Below are positions 26,101 to 33,848 of a DNA stretch of 57,179 nucleotides, in pieces; the stretch's first letter is position 1, and every line of letters begins with the position of its first letter. Source of the stretch: Desulfobacterales bacterium (lineage in GTDB: Bacteria > Desulfobacterota > Desulfobacteria > Desulfobacterales > JALSRD01); the NCBI GenBank assembly GCA_026984935.1, contig JALSRD010000054.1:1-57179 (forward strand), in the 5' to 3' direction. The position numbers and the translations under genes are program-made. Below the pieces are notes generated by a model that saw only the letters and a program-made list of their open reading frames with translations, was not told the DNA's origin and did not search any database.

Positions 26101-27980
26101 GTGGTGCGCAGCCAGTCACGGGCCCAGGCGAAGCGTTCGACAAGCATGCGCGCCATGTTGAGCTGCTGTGATCCCTGTCCCGGGAAAAGCACGCCGAAAC
26201 GCAGCTTGCGGGCGCGGTTGCCCACCCAGATGTCGTTGGCGGCGTCGAACCCCACGCTGCCGCTGGCCGGCGGCGACTTTTGCAGCAGAGCATGCAGCTT
26301 GGTGAGGCGGTCGTCGAGGGCTTCGGGGTGCCCGGCCACGATGGCCGCCCTTATGTCCCGGGGCGCAGTCGCCTCCCGGCCCAGGTGGGCGGCCAGATCC
26401 GTGAGTTCGGCCATGCTGAGGCCCGACGAAGTGTGCCGCAGCCGATCCACTTTCCGAAGCATTTCCGGCACTGAATCCGCCTGCAGTACAAAAATTTCGG
26501 TTTCCTGGAAAGACGCCATCAGCGAACGCTCCGAAAGGGTCGGTTCGATCCCGGCATCGGGCGTATCTGCGGATTCCAGCGTGACGTGGCAGTTGATGCC
26601 GCCGAATCCCATGGCCGAGACACCGGCGCGCAGGGTTTTCGATGCCGAATAGGTCCGGCCCGTCAGGGCGGGGTACAGCTTGCGGTCGCTTTCCGCGAAG
26701 GCGGGGTGCGGCACCCGGCATCCGGCGGTGGGCGGCATCACCCGCCGGTTGAGGGCCATGACGGTCTTGATGAACCCGCCGACACCGCTGGCCGCCTTGG
26801 TGTGTCCGACAATCGATTTGAGCGAGGTCATGCCGCAGGGCTTTTCAGACGGTTTCGGCGAAGAACCTATCTGGCGCATGGCACGGCTGACGGCCTCGAT
26901 TTCAACGCGGTCGCCCACGGCGGTTGCGGTGCCGTGGCCCTCGATGAAGTCTACGTCCTGGAGGTTGTATGCGGTTTGCCGATAAGCCCGCCGGATGGCC
27001 CGGGCCTGGCCGGCGGCGGAAGGGGCCGTGATGGCGACCTGTCCGCCGTCCGACGAAATTCCCCAGCCGTTGAGCACCGCATAGACGCTGTTTTTGTCGC
27101 GCCGGGCGTCCTCGAGCCGTTTGAGCACGACGAAACCGCAGCCCTCACCGGCGAAAAAGCCGTTCCCCCGGCGGTCGTAAACGCGCATGTCGTCACCGGT
27201 CAGTGCGCCGGCCTTGGCAAAACCGACGAGTTCGAAAGGATCCAGGCTGATATCCACCCCGCCGGCCAGGGCCAGGTCGGCCTCCCGGCTCGACAGGCTG
27301 CGGGCGGCCGTGGCAATGGCCAGCAGCGACGAGGCGCAGGCCCCGTCCACCGTATAGCCGCCGCCGAACAGATCGATATAATTGCAGATGCGGCCGGCAA
27401 TGGTGTTGGAAAGCCCCCCGGCCAGAGTGTCTTCGTCTGCAGGCGGGAAGACGGACTTGTAGTAGATTTCCAGTGTATGCTCCAGTTCTGCAGCCTGCTG
27501 CGGGTCGATTCCCCGCCGGCGGGCGGCAGCCGCCAGGGCCCGGCGCACGAAAGGCCAGCGCAGCCGCATGGTGTTGGCGCGGGTCTGTTCACCGGTCAGG
27601 CTGTTTCCGACGATGACGGCGGTGCGTTCGCCGGGGATGGCAGAAAGCCCGAAACCGGCGTCCTCGAAGGCGTCGATGGCGGTTTCCAGCGCCAGCCAGT
27701 GGACGATATCCGTGGAACGGAAAGTGGATTTGGGTATGCGCCGGCGCGCCCAGTCGAATTCGAAGCCGTCGATAAAGGCGCCCATGCGGGTGTACGTTTT
27801 GTCCGCCGCCTTGGGATCGGTGTCATAGTAGTCCTCGAGTGCCAGGCGCCGTGCAGGCATTCTGCGAAACTGGCGCCGCCGCGCCAGCACGTTTTCCCAG
27901 AGTTCAAGCGGTGTGCGGGCGCCCGGGTAGCGGCAGGCCAGACCGATGACGGCAATGGGTACGGACATGGCGTCAGGCAT
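20148..27980 (-). CDS. Enediyne-type (PKSE-like) iterative polyketide synthase with fused hot-dog/thioesterase domains
   Basis: A 2610-residue cytoplasmic megasynthase. The domain order is as follows. Ketosynthase, about 5-465: Cys215 in VDGACASS, His349 in EGHGTATAVGD, His393. Acyltransferase, about 595-900: Ser698 in GHSLGE, with AFHS at 800-803 indicating malonyl units. ACP, about 1045-1115: Ser1078 in LDSIK. A degenerate ACP-like segment lies near 1168-1210. Ketoreductase, about 1260-1690: VTGGAKGITA, Tyr1611. Dehydratase, about 1720-2000: H1742-x3-G-x4-P. Phosphopantetheinyl transferase, about 2060-2220: GCDIAPV, E2171, K2175. Two hot-dog regions follow, 2245-2410 and 2450-2570, the second like the enediyne thioesterase E10 (NVVGNIYFANYSAWQG). 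KS segments such as STFRSTDIVHWLALE and ANTMRLRWPFVRR are enediyne-PKS-like. ATG 27980 follows GGAGG. No frameshift is seen. The product is unknown, plausibly a conjugated polyene. Confidence 0.92.
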   Translation of the reverse strand: MPDAMSVPIAVIGLACRYPGARTPLELWENVLARRRQFRRMPARRLALEDYYDTDPKAADKTYTRMGAFIDGFEFDWARRRIPKSTFRSTDIVHWLALETAIDAFEDAGFGLSAIPGERTAVIVGNSLTGEQTRANTMRLRWPFVRRALAAAARRRGIDPQQAAELEHTLEIYYKSVFPPADEDTLAGGLSNTIAGRICNYIDLFGGGYTVDGACASSLLAIATAARSLSSREADLALAGGVDISLDPFELVGFAKAGALTGDDMRVYDRRGNGFFAGEGCGFVVLKRLEDARRDKNSVYAVLNGWGISSDGGQVAITAPSAAGQARAIRRAYRQTAYNLQDVDFIEGHGTATAVGDRVEIEAVSRAMRQIGSSPKPSEKPCGMTSLKSIVGHTKAASGVGGFIKTVMALNRRVMPPTAGCRVPHPAFAESDRKLYPALTGRTYSASKTLRAGVSAMGFGGINCHVTLESADTPDAGIEPTLSERSLMASFQETEIFVLQADSVPEMLRKVDRLRHTSSGLSMAELTDLAAHLGREATAPRDIRAAIVAGHPEALDDRLTKLHALLQKSPPASGSVGFDAANDIWVGNRARKLRFGVLFPGQGSQQLNMARMLVERFAWARDWLRTTDELATTFGDGAVGPLIYPPATLLPGSRETQRCFEALSRTEHAQPAICLASLLWYRFLRQLGLKPAAVGGHSLGELTAFYAAGALSGARLLKLAAIRGHALAAEPDTAGAMLSLSCGPAHAKAILQQVTGYAVVANINAPRQVVLSGERTALLKAAELAAKEDIRTHWLPVSNAFHSRMADPAARCLAGLTDLPQVLPELKMRLYTTAGGHVLHAGSPLRQHFADQVTAPVDFVAMIRKMARHCDLLLEIGPGRVLSGLVGQITGSKGPLCLPVESSSLNDHDLNLVLAALFAHGAQMRWEVLYRQRLVRDFIPPSRRKFIENPCEQPFEDLPESLEQTNAPLTAKMETLVSQTAGLPAEQVAAYLEKRGEFLAAVIRADIQHPPPGGTAAVLAAPVAAGDGRGHTAASDQAMPDKSSDAAALYRLIEDITGFPGETLTPDARLLDDLNLDSIKSADLIAKFARQQGLAGLLDPAALANATLKDILDAALDRRSGNAVDQRPRIPEPDEVLSAILEQVSQPASPESAAIGPEALPGRDLHWEADDLIRLLRAVCQKFNIDGCVDVDPLLDRSFSQIAAILVRLLLQQQQAAAVPDTPLRHHPWVREFKVDMQAEEPPPLPSWWGRRREDRWADARVLILCARSGDPVAVALYRQLTDMHAVPELVSNKTARQRNLTADPAFSHVIAVLPKDAPPHDSQRAYLRSIVERLAGALNPPPASRAPRRRTTLAYVQFGGGFFGNCQEDTDLCGCGATAAARSVHQERGDLRIRVLDFSRRLSAESVAEHTLREMQTPDAYTAVGFDAAGTRRVPVPQLLQPSEYRSRPLRWSTDDVVLVTGGAKGITAACALELARATGVRMALMGRSSHARDGSPGDRQITATLERYAELKREARYYCCDVCDRQALAATLARIRREMGPIRAVIHGAGLNIPRPASQVPAEDALHEVSPKVLGALNLAAELHAAPPRIFVGLTSVIGITGMPGNAWYAFSNEALDLILRRFSAEHPDCRTQSVAYSIWRDEGMGARMGSVGALQQQGIDAIPTEEGVKRFVRLFLHDPGDHQVMVTARLGRLHIQRGGLQPPSANRRYLEQALHVTAGVESAFRAHLTLEKDPYVRDHCFQGSYLFPAVFGIEAMAQAVAHASGATDFQRVRIENLRFQRPITVDPQNGADIVVWAQLQEKQADSPLQLVKTGVYKTGTGTLADFFTATFILGRTDRAPELGMALPERPLDIRPVPDLYRNTLLFQGPRFQRIEKIWSLDDNRAYFTTARLPGPETATAAFTENSGNGLLLGDAFFRDSLLQSAALLIPQDTSLPVSIERLDIFPCADRNTGSGSVSLRAIVQRLHKSGDQTRFSVTAAGEDGGVCEKISGYVLKIMEHHNDYPTVADLVRPDERDSRMIRERLDVYRRELGLEVPEAALCHMPDLHTLDRRARHRRERPILENTIRRAVDGRTAAAAEVAITWRDSGKPVVEGAPQVDVSISHDSRFCLFTAGRAPQGCDIAPVSARSRDQWRALLGDKRAALLEGLSKEDGTLDRNGTRIWAALEAFAKSGGTVPERLQIIRQTGDAVLFQAEGPEHLQQVLTFPLRLTRGKERMFAFSVPPVQHKTLQNQEQSIVDYPGYEDLFDRRHFKIIEGGPQGQGIFIYRLPATFLPAAQLSRSIYFSHYLFWAGTAREASAWPVLRRISEQFSTGKWGGVTNYTDLKILGEATTADLIEVWMWASGNGGPKDSVLDITFDFRKVLPGGGYQRLAWLDQQATWVRVLDHGAVEVEAYPEYYRKFLDDMLPRYAAPNRLEALSEPLAELATCDDDSLLYDAPEGPVVQPLLCEHSVETSLQNANVVGNIYFANYSAWQGLVRDRYFHRLAPEYFRGTGEGGELLCLRCRVDHLREAMPFDRIAITMALKSLHRCHATFYFEYFQENPEGPRLKLATGRQNVVWVKRDGHRKPTPAPFPARVQAAFEKAIRDGGGAFDFPAPLFEKKVRR

Positions 27981-28092
27981 GGGTCGATCCTCCCTGGCCG
28001 GCAAAGAGGCGTTGGGCGTCTTTACCGGCTGATTTCTTTTGCTGCTGCCGCCGGGGCCGCATCGGCAATACCGGCTTTTCCGTCGGCAATCG

Positions 28093-30075
28093 CTATGGGG
28101 TTGCTTGTCGGCCATCCTGGTTGCGTTGCAGCTCCGCCTTGATGGCCTTGCCGATCTTTTCCAGGCTGTAGGGTTTCTTTATGTAGCCGCCGCCGCCCAG
28201 CTGCTGGATCTCCCGGATGCGGACGGTTTCGGAAAAACCGCTGGCGATGACGGCCCTTTGCCCGGGGTGCAGCTCGAGGATGCGGCGGTAGGTTTCAAGA
28301 CCGTCGATGCCCGGATCCATGATCATGTCCAGCACCAGCAGGTCCACGCGCCGGGTTTTGAGATAATCCACGGCCTCTTCCCCGCTGGCGGCCGTTGCCA
28401 CCTGGTAACCAAGCTTTTTCAACAGGCTGGATGCGATCTCGCGCTGTTCGGGCATGTCGTCGACCACCAGAATGGATTCGCCGCTGCCCGACAGCTCGCT
28501 CAGGCCCGTATGCTCTGCAGGGGCGGCGACCGGCGTTTCGCTGGCCGGAAAGAACAGCGTGAAAGTCGTGCCGCGGCCCTCGGTGCTGTCGATGTCGATG
28601 AATCCACTGTGGTCCTTGACGGTGCCCCAGACCACGGCCATGCCCAGTCCGGTGCCGCTGCGTCCCATGACCTTTTTGGTGTAAAAGGGTTCGAAAATAC
28701 GTTCCAGGTCCTGGGTGGAAATGCCGGTGCCTGTATCCGTCACCGACAGGATGACATACCTTCCGGGTGCAATGTTGGCGATGTCGACACCGTTTTTGAT
28801 GGGCGCGCGGACCTGCCGGCGGCGGGTGCAAATGGTGATCTGGCCTTCGACCGGCATGGCTTCGGCGGCATTGGAGACCAGGTTCATCAGGCACTTGGAC
28901 AGGTGTACCGGTGAGCCGACAACGGTGGGAAGGCTGCTTTCAAGCCGGGTCTTGATACGGATGTGGGGATGGTACTGCATCAGCTTTTCGAATTCCGGGC
29001 TTTCCAGGTATTCGGCGACAATACGGTTTAAATCCACCGCTTCGCTGACGGCGACGCCTCGGCGGGCCAGGGTGAGAAGATCCTGCACGATGGCGGCGGC
29101 CTTTTCACCGGATCGCTTCATGGTCAAAAGCGGTTTGCGCAGGTGGCTTTCGGGAGGCAGGTCCATGATCAACAGTTCGGGGTAGCTGACAATACCGGAC
29201 AGGATGTTGTTCAGGTCGTGGGCCACACCCCCGGCCAGGGTGCCGATGGCCTCCATTTTGCGGGCCTGCTGCAGGCGAACCTCCAACTGGCGCTTTTCTT
29301 TTTCCGCCTTCAGGTGGGCCGCCATTTCGCTTTTCAGTTTTTCATTGGCTTTAAGGATTTCCGCGGTGCGCTGGGCCACGCGCATCTCCAGTTCGACGTT
29401 GGCCTGCCGCACTTTTCTTTGCTCTTCGGACAGCCGGGTGGTCAGAAAAAAGTCGCGCCTGGCAGACAATTCGATGGAATAGGCGATCAGCATGCCCAGG
29501 AAGTTGGCGACAAAGACGTATGTGCTGTCATGGAACAGGGTACGGCCGGGAACGTGAATAACCAGCACCGAAACCAGGATGTAGCCAGCCACAAGCAGAT
29601 TGCCGGCCACAGATGCGTAGATGAACCGTTCGCGGATAAAGGTGTAGCCGAAGACCAGGCAGATGAGGACACCGGCATAGTACGAATGGCCGAGTGGTGG
29701 AGGCACAACCGAAGACATCATCATGAAGCCCCCGCCGGTCACCAGCACATACACCATTGAGGCCTGCTGCCAGAAGCGTTCGTAGTAGCGTGTATAAGTC
29801 ACCAGAAAACCGAGCACGAAGACAGGGACGACCATACCGTAGCGGATGATCCAGAGGAGATGTGTAATGTGTGACGGGAAACTGGTGTCTGAAAGTCCAA
29901 CGATGCTGTAGAAAAAGATCGCACAGCCGTGGCAGAAGCGCAGATGGTTCAGGTATTTTTTAAAATAGCCGGCCAAAAATGGCTTTTCGAGATGGGCCTG
30001 GTCGCCGCAAAAAGCCAGCGTCAGGCGATTGAGCCGGATGTCAACAGGGGGTATGTCGGCCGCCGGATTCGGCAA
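28093..30075 (-). CDS. Membrane histidine kinase with C-terminal receiver domain
   Basis: A hybrid sensor kinase of about 660 residues. A cluster of roughly six to seven hydrophobic helices in the first ~230 residues forms a membrane-embedded sensor without large periplasmic loops. A coiled coil (about 235-295), HisKA with GGVAHDLNNIL, HATPase (DTGTGIS, GTGLGM) and a receiver domain (VVDDMPEQRE, phosphoacceptor in LLVLDMIMD, KKPYS) follow. The start is uncertain. TTG 30075 has AGAGAGG upstream, while GTG 30171 is in frame but has no ribosome site. It is the first gene of the minus-strand block and ends 112 bases before the megasynthase start, so it may sense membrane state and control the cluster. 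A partner regulator with DNA-binding domain is not adjacent. Confidence 0.87.
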   Translation of the reverse strand: MPNPAADIPPVDIRLNRLTLAFCGDQAHLEKPFLAGYFKKYLNHLRFCHGCAIFFYSIVGLSDTSFPSHITHLLWIIRYGMVVPVFVLGFLVTYTRYYERFWQQASMVYVLVTGGGFMMMSSVVPPPLGHSYYAGVLICLVFGYTFIRERFIYASVAGNLLVAGYILVSVLVIHVPGRTLFHDSTYVFVANFLGMLIAYSIELSARRDFFLTTRLSEEQRKVRQANVELEMRVAQRTAEILKANEKLKSEMAAHLKAEKEKRQLEVRLQQARKMEAIGTLAGGVAHDLNNILSGIVSYPELLIMDLPPESHLRKPLLTMKRSGEKAAAIVQDLLTLARRGVAVSEAVDLNRIVAEYLESPEFEKLMQYHPHIRIKTRLESSLPTVVGSPVHLSKCLMNLVSNAAEAMPVEGQITICTRRRQVRAPIKNGVDIANIAPGRYVILSVTDTGTGISTQDLERIFEPFYTKKVMGRSGTGLGMAVVWGTVKDHSGFIDIDSTEGRGTTFTLFFPASETPVAAPAEHTGLSELSGSGESILVVDDMPEQREIASSLLKKLGYQVATAASGEEAVDYLKTRRVDLLVLDMIMDPGIDGLETYRRILELHPGQRAVIASGFSETVRIREIQQLGGGGYIKKPYSLEKIGKAIKAELQRNQDGRQATP

Positions 30076-30219
30076 GGTGCATTCCTCTCTGCCGGTCTGC
30101 GCCGGGATTTTAGCGTTGGTTTGGGAGCGCCGTGGGTCCAAAACCCGGCCGGACAGCCCAGCAGACACCATATTTGGTATACAATGACGCTCAAATATAC
30201 CTTATTTTGTATTTCGGAA

Positions 30220-30250
30220 AATATCTCTCAATTTTCGAGGCGGTTGTCAA
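30220..30250 (-). promoter_or_regulatory. Possible promoter of the kinase/PKS block
   Basis: The spacer between the divergent kinases (30172-30427) is much more AT-rich than its surroundings. On the minus strand a perfect TTGACA (30245-30250) is followed by GATATT (30220-30225) at 19 bases, longer than the ideal 17. Nearby GGTAT/ATACC repeats around 30178-30200 could be an operator. Confidence 0.35.
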
Positions 30251-30427
30251 GTGCCAAATAGAGTTGATGAAAATTATCGCCGCCTGACGGCCGGACGGAA
30301 TAACGGTCTGCCCGGAACAGGGTCGCGGGTGGCGGGAGGCCAAGGGCCTAAAGACATCCGGCCGGAAAGCCGATAACGGTTTACGAAAGGTATGCCGGCA
30401 CAAGGTGTGCGCCAAAGGTGGCTTGCA

Positions 30428-32365
30428 ATGGAAAATTATGCTTTTAAGATGGTGAACGGGATCGGTTCGGGAGCAGGTAATGGCCGGGATGCGGGCGAGT
30501 CCATTTTAGATGCCCTGGACCTGCCGGTGATGCTGATCGACAGCAGCTTGCATGTTAAGTGGGCCAATGCCCGGGCCTTGTCCATGATGCGCAGGTCGCG
30601 TAGTGAGCCGGCAAGCTGGCATTGCTACACGGCCTGGTGCGGCCGGACGCAGCCCTGCCGTGACTGTCCCGCCGCCCGGGCATTTCAGAGCGCCACGCCG
30701 GAGAGCTTGCGGGTGCGCATGCCGGACGGGCGCACCTGGCTGCTGCGGACCTGCCCGCTCACGGACAGCTCCGGGCAGGTGGTGCGTGTTGTGGAAATCG
30801 CCTGGGACCTCAGTGCGTGGGAACAGCGCCGCAATACTTCCAATCAGCGCCGGGCGGAGATGAGCGCCCTGATCGACAACCTGCCGGACATGGCCTGGCT
30901 GAAGGACCGTCAGGGGCGAATCCTCACGGCCAACCGAGCCTTTGCCGACGAATTGGGCCTGTCGCCGGAAACGGTTCGGGGCAAAAGCGACGATGAGCTC
31001 TGGCCGCCGGAGGTTGCAAAACGGTACCGCCGCCAGGACGAGGAGGTGCTTGCCAGCGGGAAACCGGTGTGGTCCGAGGCCCCTTTTACGGACGCAAGCG
31101 GTATTCGCGGCTGGATCGAAACCGTTAAAAAACCGGTATTCGACGACGGGGGAAAAATCAGTGGGATTGTCTCCATCGCCCGGGACATCACCGCCCGCAA
31201 GCATGCCGAACAGGAACGCACGCGGTTGCGGGCGGAGATTCAGCAGGCCCAGAAAATGGAGGCCATCGGTACGCTGGCCGGTGGGGTGGCCCACGATTTC
31301 AACAACCTGCTGATGTCCATCCAGGGCACCATTTCGTATCTGCTTTACGATATGGACCCCTCCCACCCCAACTACGAGGTGCTGTCCAAAATCGAGCAGC
31401 AGATCAAAAACGGATCGCGCCTGACCGGCCAGCTGCTCGGTTATGCCCGCAAGGGAAAATACGCCATCGTGCCGCTGGATTTAAACCGCCTGGTGCGGGA
31501 AAGCTCCGAAACCTTTGCCAGGATGCGCAGGGACATCATCATCCACCGGCGCCTGGACCCTGAATTGCGGGCCATCGATGCCGAGCAGGGACAGATCGAA
31601 CAGGTGCTGCTGAACCTGTATGTAAATGCCGGCCAGGCCATGCCGGCAGGCGGTGAGCTCACCTTGAAAACCGCCAACGTGGGGCATACAGAGATTCAAA
31701 GTCGTGCTTACCGCCCCGAACCGGGGTGCTATGTGGAATTGACGGTTTCGGATACCGGCGAAGGCATGGATGAAAAGACCTGCCGCCGGATTTTCGATCC
31801 CTTCTTCACCACCAAGGAGATGGGACGCGGTACCGGGCTGGGCCTGGCATCGGTCTACGGCATCGTCAAGGGGCACAAAGGCTACATCGAAGTGGACTCG
31901 CAAAAGGGCGCCGGTACCAGTTTCCGCATTTACTTCCCGGCATCGGCGCAGACCCGGCCGGATACTCCCGATACTACCCGCAAAACGGCCGACGGCCGGG
32001 GGGGCATTCTGGTGGTGGATGACGAACAGATCGTGCTCGAAGTCAACTGCCGCCTCTTTGAGAAGATGGGGTTTACGGTTTTCCAGGCCGACAGCGGCGA
32101 AAAGGCGCTGGAGATTTTCGCCGCCCACGGCGAAGCCATCGACCTGGTGATACTGGATATGGTGATGCCGCATATGAGCGGTGGAGAGGTTTTTGACGCT
32201 CTGAAAAAGATGAATCCGGAGGTCAAGGTGCTGCTGTCCTCCGGATACAGCCGGGACGGTCAGGCCAGCGAGATCCTCGAAAGGGGATGCGCCGGATTTA
32301 TCCAGAAACCATTCGACATTCACCAGGTGTCGGCCAAAATCGCTGTGCTGCTGGGGAAAAACTGA
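30428..32365 (+). CDS. Cytoplasmic PAS-PAS hybrid histidine kinase with receiver
   Basis: A soluble hybrid kinase of about 645 residues. PAS1 (about 20-145) contains four closely spaced Cys ([18 protein letters not shown]), PAS2 (about 150-265) has the usual [13 protein letters not shown], then HisKA with [12 protein letters not shown], HATPase (DTGEGMD, GTGLGLA) and a receiver (VVDDEQ, Asp in LVILDMVMP, Lys in QKPFD). The Cys motif is common in PAS-linked kinases of anaerobes and might bind a metal or sense redox state. ATG 30428 is preferred to ATG 30392 because AAAGGTGG lies seven bases upstream of it. It is divergent from the membrane kinase at 28093-30075 and of the same general type. 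Confidence 0.9.
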   Translation: MENYAFKMVNGIGSGAGNGRDAGESILDALDLPVMLIDSSLHVKWANARALSMMRRSRSEPASWHCYTAWCGRTQPCRDCPAARAFQSATPESLRVRMPDGRTWLLRTCPLTDSSGQVVRVVEIAWDLSAWEQRRNTSNQRRAEMSALIDNLPDMAWLKDRQGRILTANRAFADELGLSPETVRGKSDDELWPPEVAKRYRRQDEEVLASGKPVWSEAPFTDASGIRGWIETVKKPVFDDGGKISGIVSIARDITARKHAEQERTRLRAEIQQAQKMEAIGTLAGGVAHDFNNLLMSIQGTISYLLYDMDPSHPNYEVLSKIEQQIKNGSRLTGQLLGYARKGKYAIVPLDLNRLVRESSETFARMRRDIIIHRRLDPELRAIDAEQGQIEQVLLNLYVNAGQAMPAGGELTLKTANVGHTEIQSRAYRPEPGCYVELTVSDTGEGMDEKTCRRIFDPFFTTKEMGRGTGLGLASVYGIVKGHKGYIEVDSQKGAGTSFRIYFPASAQTRPDTPDTTRKTADGRGGILVVDDEQIVLEVNCRLFEKMGFTVFQADSGEKALEIFAAHGEAIDLVILDMVMPHMSGGEVFDALKKMNPEVKVLLSSGYSRDGQASEILERGCAGFIQKPFDIHQVSAKIAVLLGKN

Positions 32366-32382
32366 TGGCTTCGCACCGGCCA

Positions 32383-32559
32383 TCAGGGGGCGGGCTTTTC
32401 ATCCTTCTTGGACGTTTTGCGGCAGCCGCGCTTGTAGCACCAGACAGCCGGCGTCAGAACGCTGAGATAGATCGCCAGAAAAAAATAGAGCCGGTCGCCC
32501 GTATTTTTGGCGAGCAGGCAATAAATCACAGTGGCGAGAAAAAGCAGTTTCTGAATCAT
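32383..32559 (-). CDS. Small two-helix membrane protein
   Basis: A hypothetical protein of about 58 residues. Two hydrophobic stretches (LLFLATVIYCLLA and LYFFLAIYLSVLTPAVWCY) are separated by a short polar turn, and the C-terminus is strongly basic (KRGCRKTSKKDEK). An in-frame ATG at 32619 lies inside a terminator-like hairpin and is less likely. I know no family for it. The membrane pattern and lack of any gene on the other strand support it, but the ribosome site is weak. Confidence 0.5.
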   Translation of the reverse strand: MIQKLLFLATVIYCLLAKNTGDRLYFFLAIYLSVLTPAVWCYKRGCRKTSKKDEKPAP

Positions 32560-32586
32560 GGTTGCAACGCACCTGGCGGCAATGTC

Positions 32587-32633
32587 GGCCGGCGGCGGCA
32601 ACATGCACCTAAAATGCACCGCCGGCCTTTTTT
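32587..32633 (+). terminator. Rho-independent terminator
   Basis: GGCCGGCGG (32587-32595) and its perfect complement CCGCCGGCC (32619-32627) are followed directly by six T on the plus strand. The 23-base loop contains a TGCACC direct repeat. It would end the transcript of the hybrid kinase (stop at 32365), leaving a 3' untranslated tail of about 265 bases antisense to the small membrane protein gene. Confidence 0.75.
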
Positions 32634-32667
32634 AAAAAGCTGCTTGCCAGTTATTATGGATTGATCT

Positions 32668-33273
32668 ATGAAAAACTTGAGCCAAATTTCCAGCTTGCGA
32701 CGGGTGCAGACGGTTTCGGGGGAAACGCTTCCAACCGGCCGACGGCGGCTTGAGACCCGAAGCACCGTGCCGGCGGGCAGGGTGTTGCTGGCCATTTTCG
32801 TGCTGTTCTTTTTTTGCCGGCCGGCTTTTGCCGCCGTCAGGCACCGGCCTCCGGAGTCGCTCAAAGCGCTTGCCGCCAGGCTGCACCGGGAGGGGCGTCA
32901 CCTGCTGAACCTGAGGCAGGATCTGCAGCAGGTGCTGGCAGAAGACACCTCCAAGGATGTCAGCAGCATCACCAATATGCAGCTGGCCATGCAGGTCATG
33001 GGCCTGGCGGCGGTACGTTTCCAGTGCGAGGCCAGGCTCATCGGCGTGTCCCTTTTTATCAAGGACGCCTATGCCGCCTTTTACCGCCAGCAGCGCCTGG
33101 ATGCACTGGCCGGACTGAAGGAAGTCACGGCCGGGTCCCTGCGCGATCTGAAAAAGAGTTATGCCAAAATCACCAACAACGCCGCTTTGCACATTGCCGA
33201 CCTGGCGCAGGATACCATCTCAGATGTGCTGAAGCATATCGCCGGCGCTCTGCGGCCGGCCGTACACAAGTAG
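32668..33273 (+). CDS. Hypothetical membrane-anchored or secreted helical protein
   Basis: A 201-residue protein I do not recognise. A polar N-terminus of about 40 residues is followed by a hydrophobic segment near residues 38-56 (VLLAIFVLFFFCRPAFA) that looks like a signal peptide with AFA cleavage, or an anchor. The start could be later than ATG 32668, since the signal would then be of normal length. The mature part is helical and likely coiled (LKALAARLHREGRHLLNLRQDLQQVL). It opens a plus-strand group with a PilZ protein and a diguanylate cyclase, so a role in c-di-GMP-linked envelope functions is possible but unproven. Confidence 0.7.
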   Translation: MKNLSQISSLRRVQTVSGETLPTGRRRLETRSTVPAGRVLLAIFVLFFFCRPAFAAVRHRPPESLKALAARLHREGRHLLNLRQDLQQVLAEDTSKDVSSITNMQLAMQVMGLAAVRFQCEARLIGVSLFIKDAYAAFYRQQRLDALAGLKEVTAGSLRDLKKSYAKITNNAALHIADLAQDTISDVLKHIAGALRPAVHK

Positions 33274-33303
33274 TGCCCCCATACGGATAGGAAAACTCGG
33301 CCC

Positions 33304-33843
33304 ATGGAAAACAAACGCACTTTTGCACGCGTGGATGCCCGCATCTATTTTGCCTGCCAGGCCATCGACACGCTGCCTGAAAACTGGCGCAAAACCAGCC
33401 GGTTGTACCTGGGAAGCGGACTGCAGGATGCATCTGACATCAGAGAGGCTTCCGACGTCCAGGACATGTTTGCCTTGATTTACGCAGCCCTGAGCGAAAT
33501 CAAAGAGGACCTGCGGCGCATCAAGGCGCACATGGGCATCGAAGAAGCCGGGTTGCGATTGCAGGATCTTCAGATCAGTGGTTCGGGCGTCAGTTTTTTC
33601 GGGACAGAGTCCTACAAACCGGAGCAGCGCCTGCTGCTGTCGATGGTTTTGCCCTTTGAACTGCCCATAATTATCCAGACCGTCGGTGAAATTGTCGATG
33701 TGGATTCCGGCGTGTCCGGGAGGCAGCTCAATCGCGTCAAGTTCGTGCTGATCCACGAAGAGGACCGTGAGTTGATCGTCAAGTACACCTTCCAGCGCCA
33801 ACGGGAACTGATCAATATACGCCGGGACGTGTCCGCCCACTGA
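33304..33843 (+). CDS. PilZ-domain c-di-GMP receptor with helical insert
   Basis: A 179-residue protein. The N-terminal R-x-x-x-R element (KRTFAR) typical of PilZ c-di-GMP binding is followed by VDARIYFACQA. A helical insert of about 60 residues (about 35-95, IYAALSEIKEDLRRIKAHMG) separates it from the rest of the beta-barrel, which has LQISGSGVSFFG (the D/N-x-S-x-x-G position, here Q-I-S-G-S-G) and later strands. The insert suggests dimerisation or partner binding. The diguanylate cyclase at 34082 probably supplies its ligand. It starts 30 bases after the preceding gene. Confidence 0.78.
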   Translation: MENKRTFARVDARIYFACQAIDTLPENWRKTSRLYLGSGLQDASDIREASDVQDMFALIYAALSEIKEDLRRIKAHMGIEEAGLRLQDLQISGSGVSFFGTESYKPEQRLLLSMVLPFELPIIIQTVGEIVDVDSGVSGRQLNRVKFVLIHEEDRELIVKYTFQRQRELINIRRDVSAH

Positions 33844-33848
33844 GCGGC

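Noticed and set aside
20148-27980. PUFA synthase (PfaA) assignment
   Set aside because: There is one functional ACP rather than a tandem array, a PPTase is fused in, and KS segments and thioesterase resemble the enediyne type. PfaB-D partners are absent.
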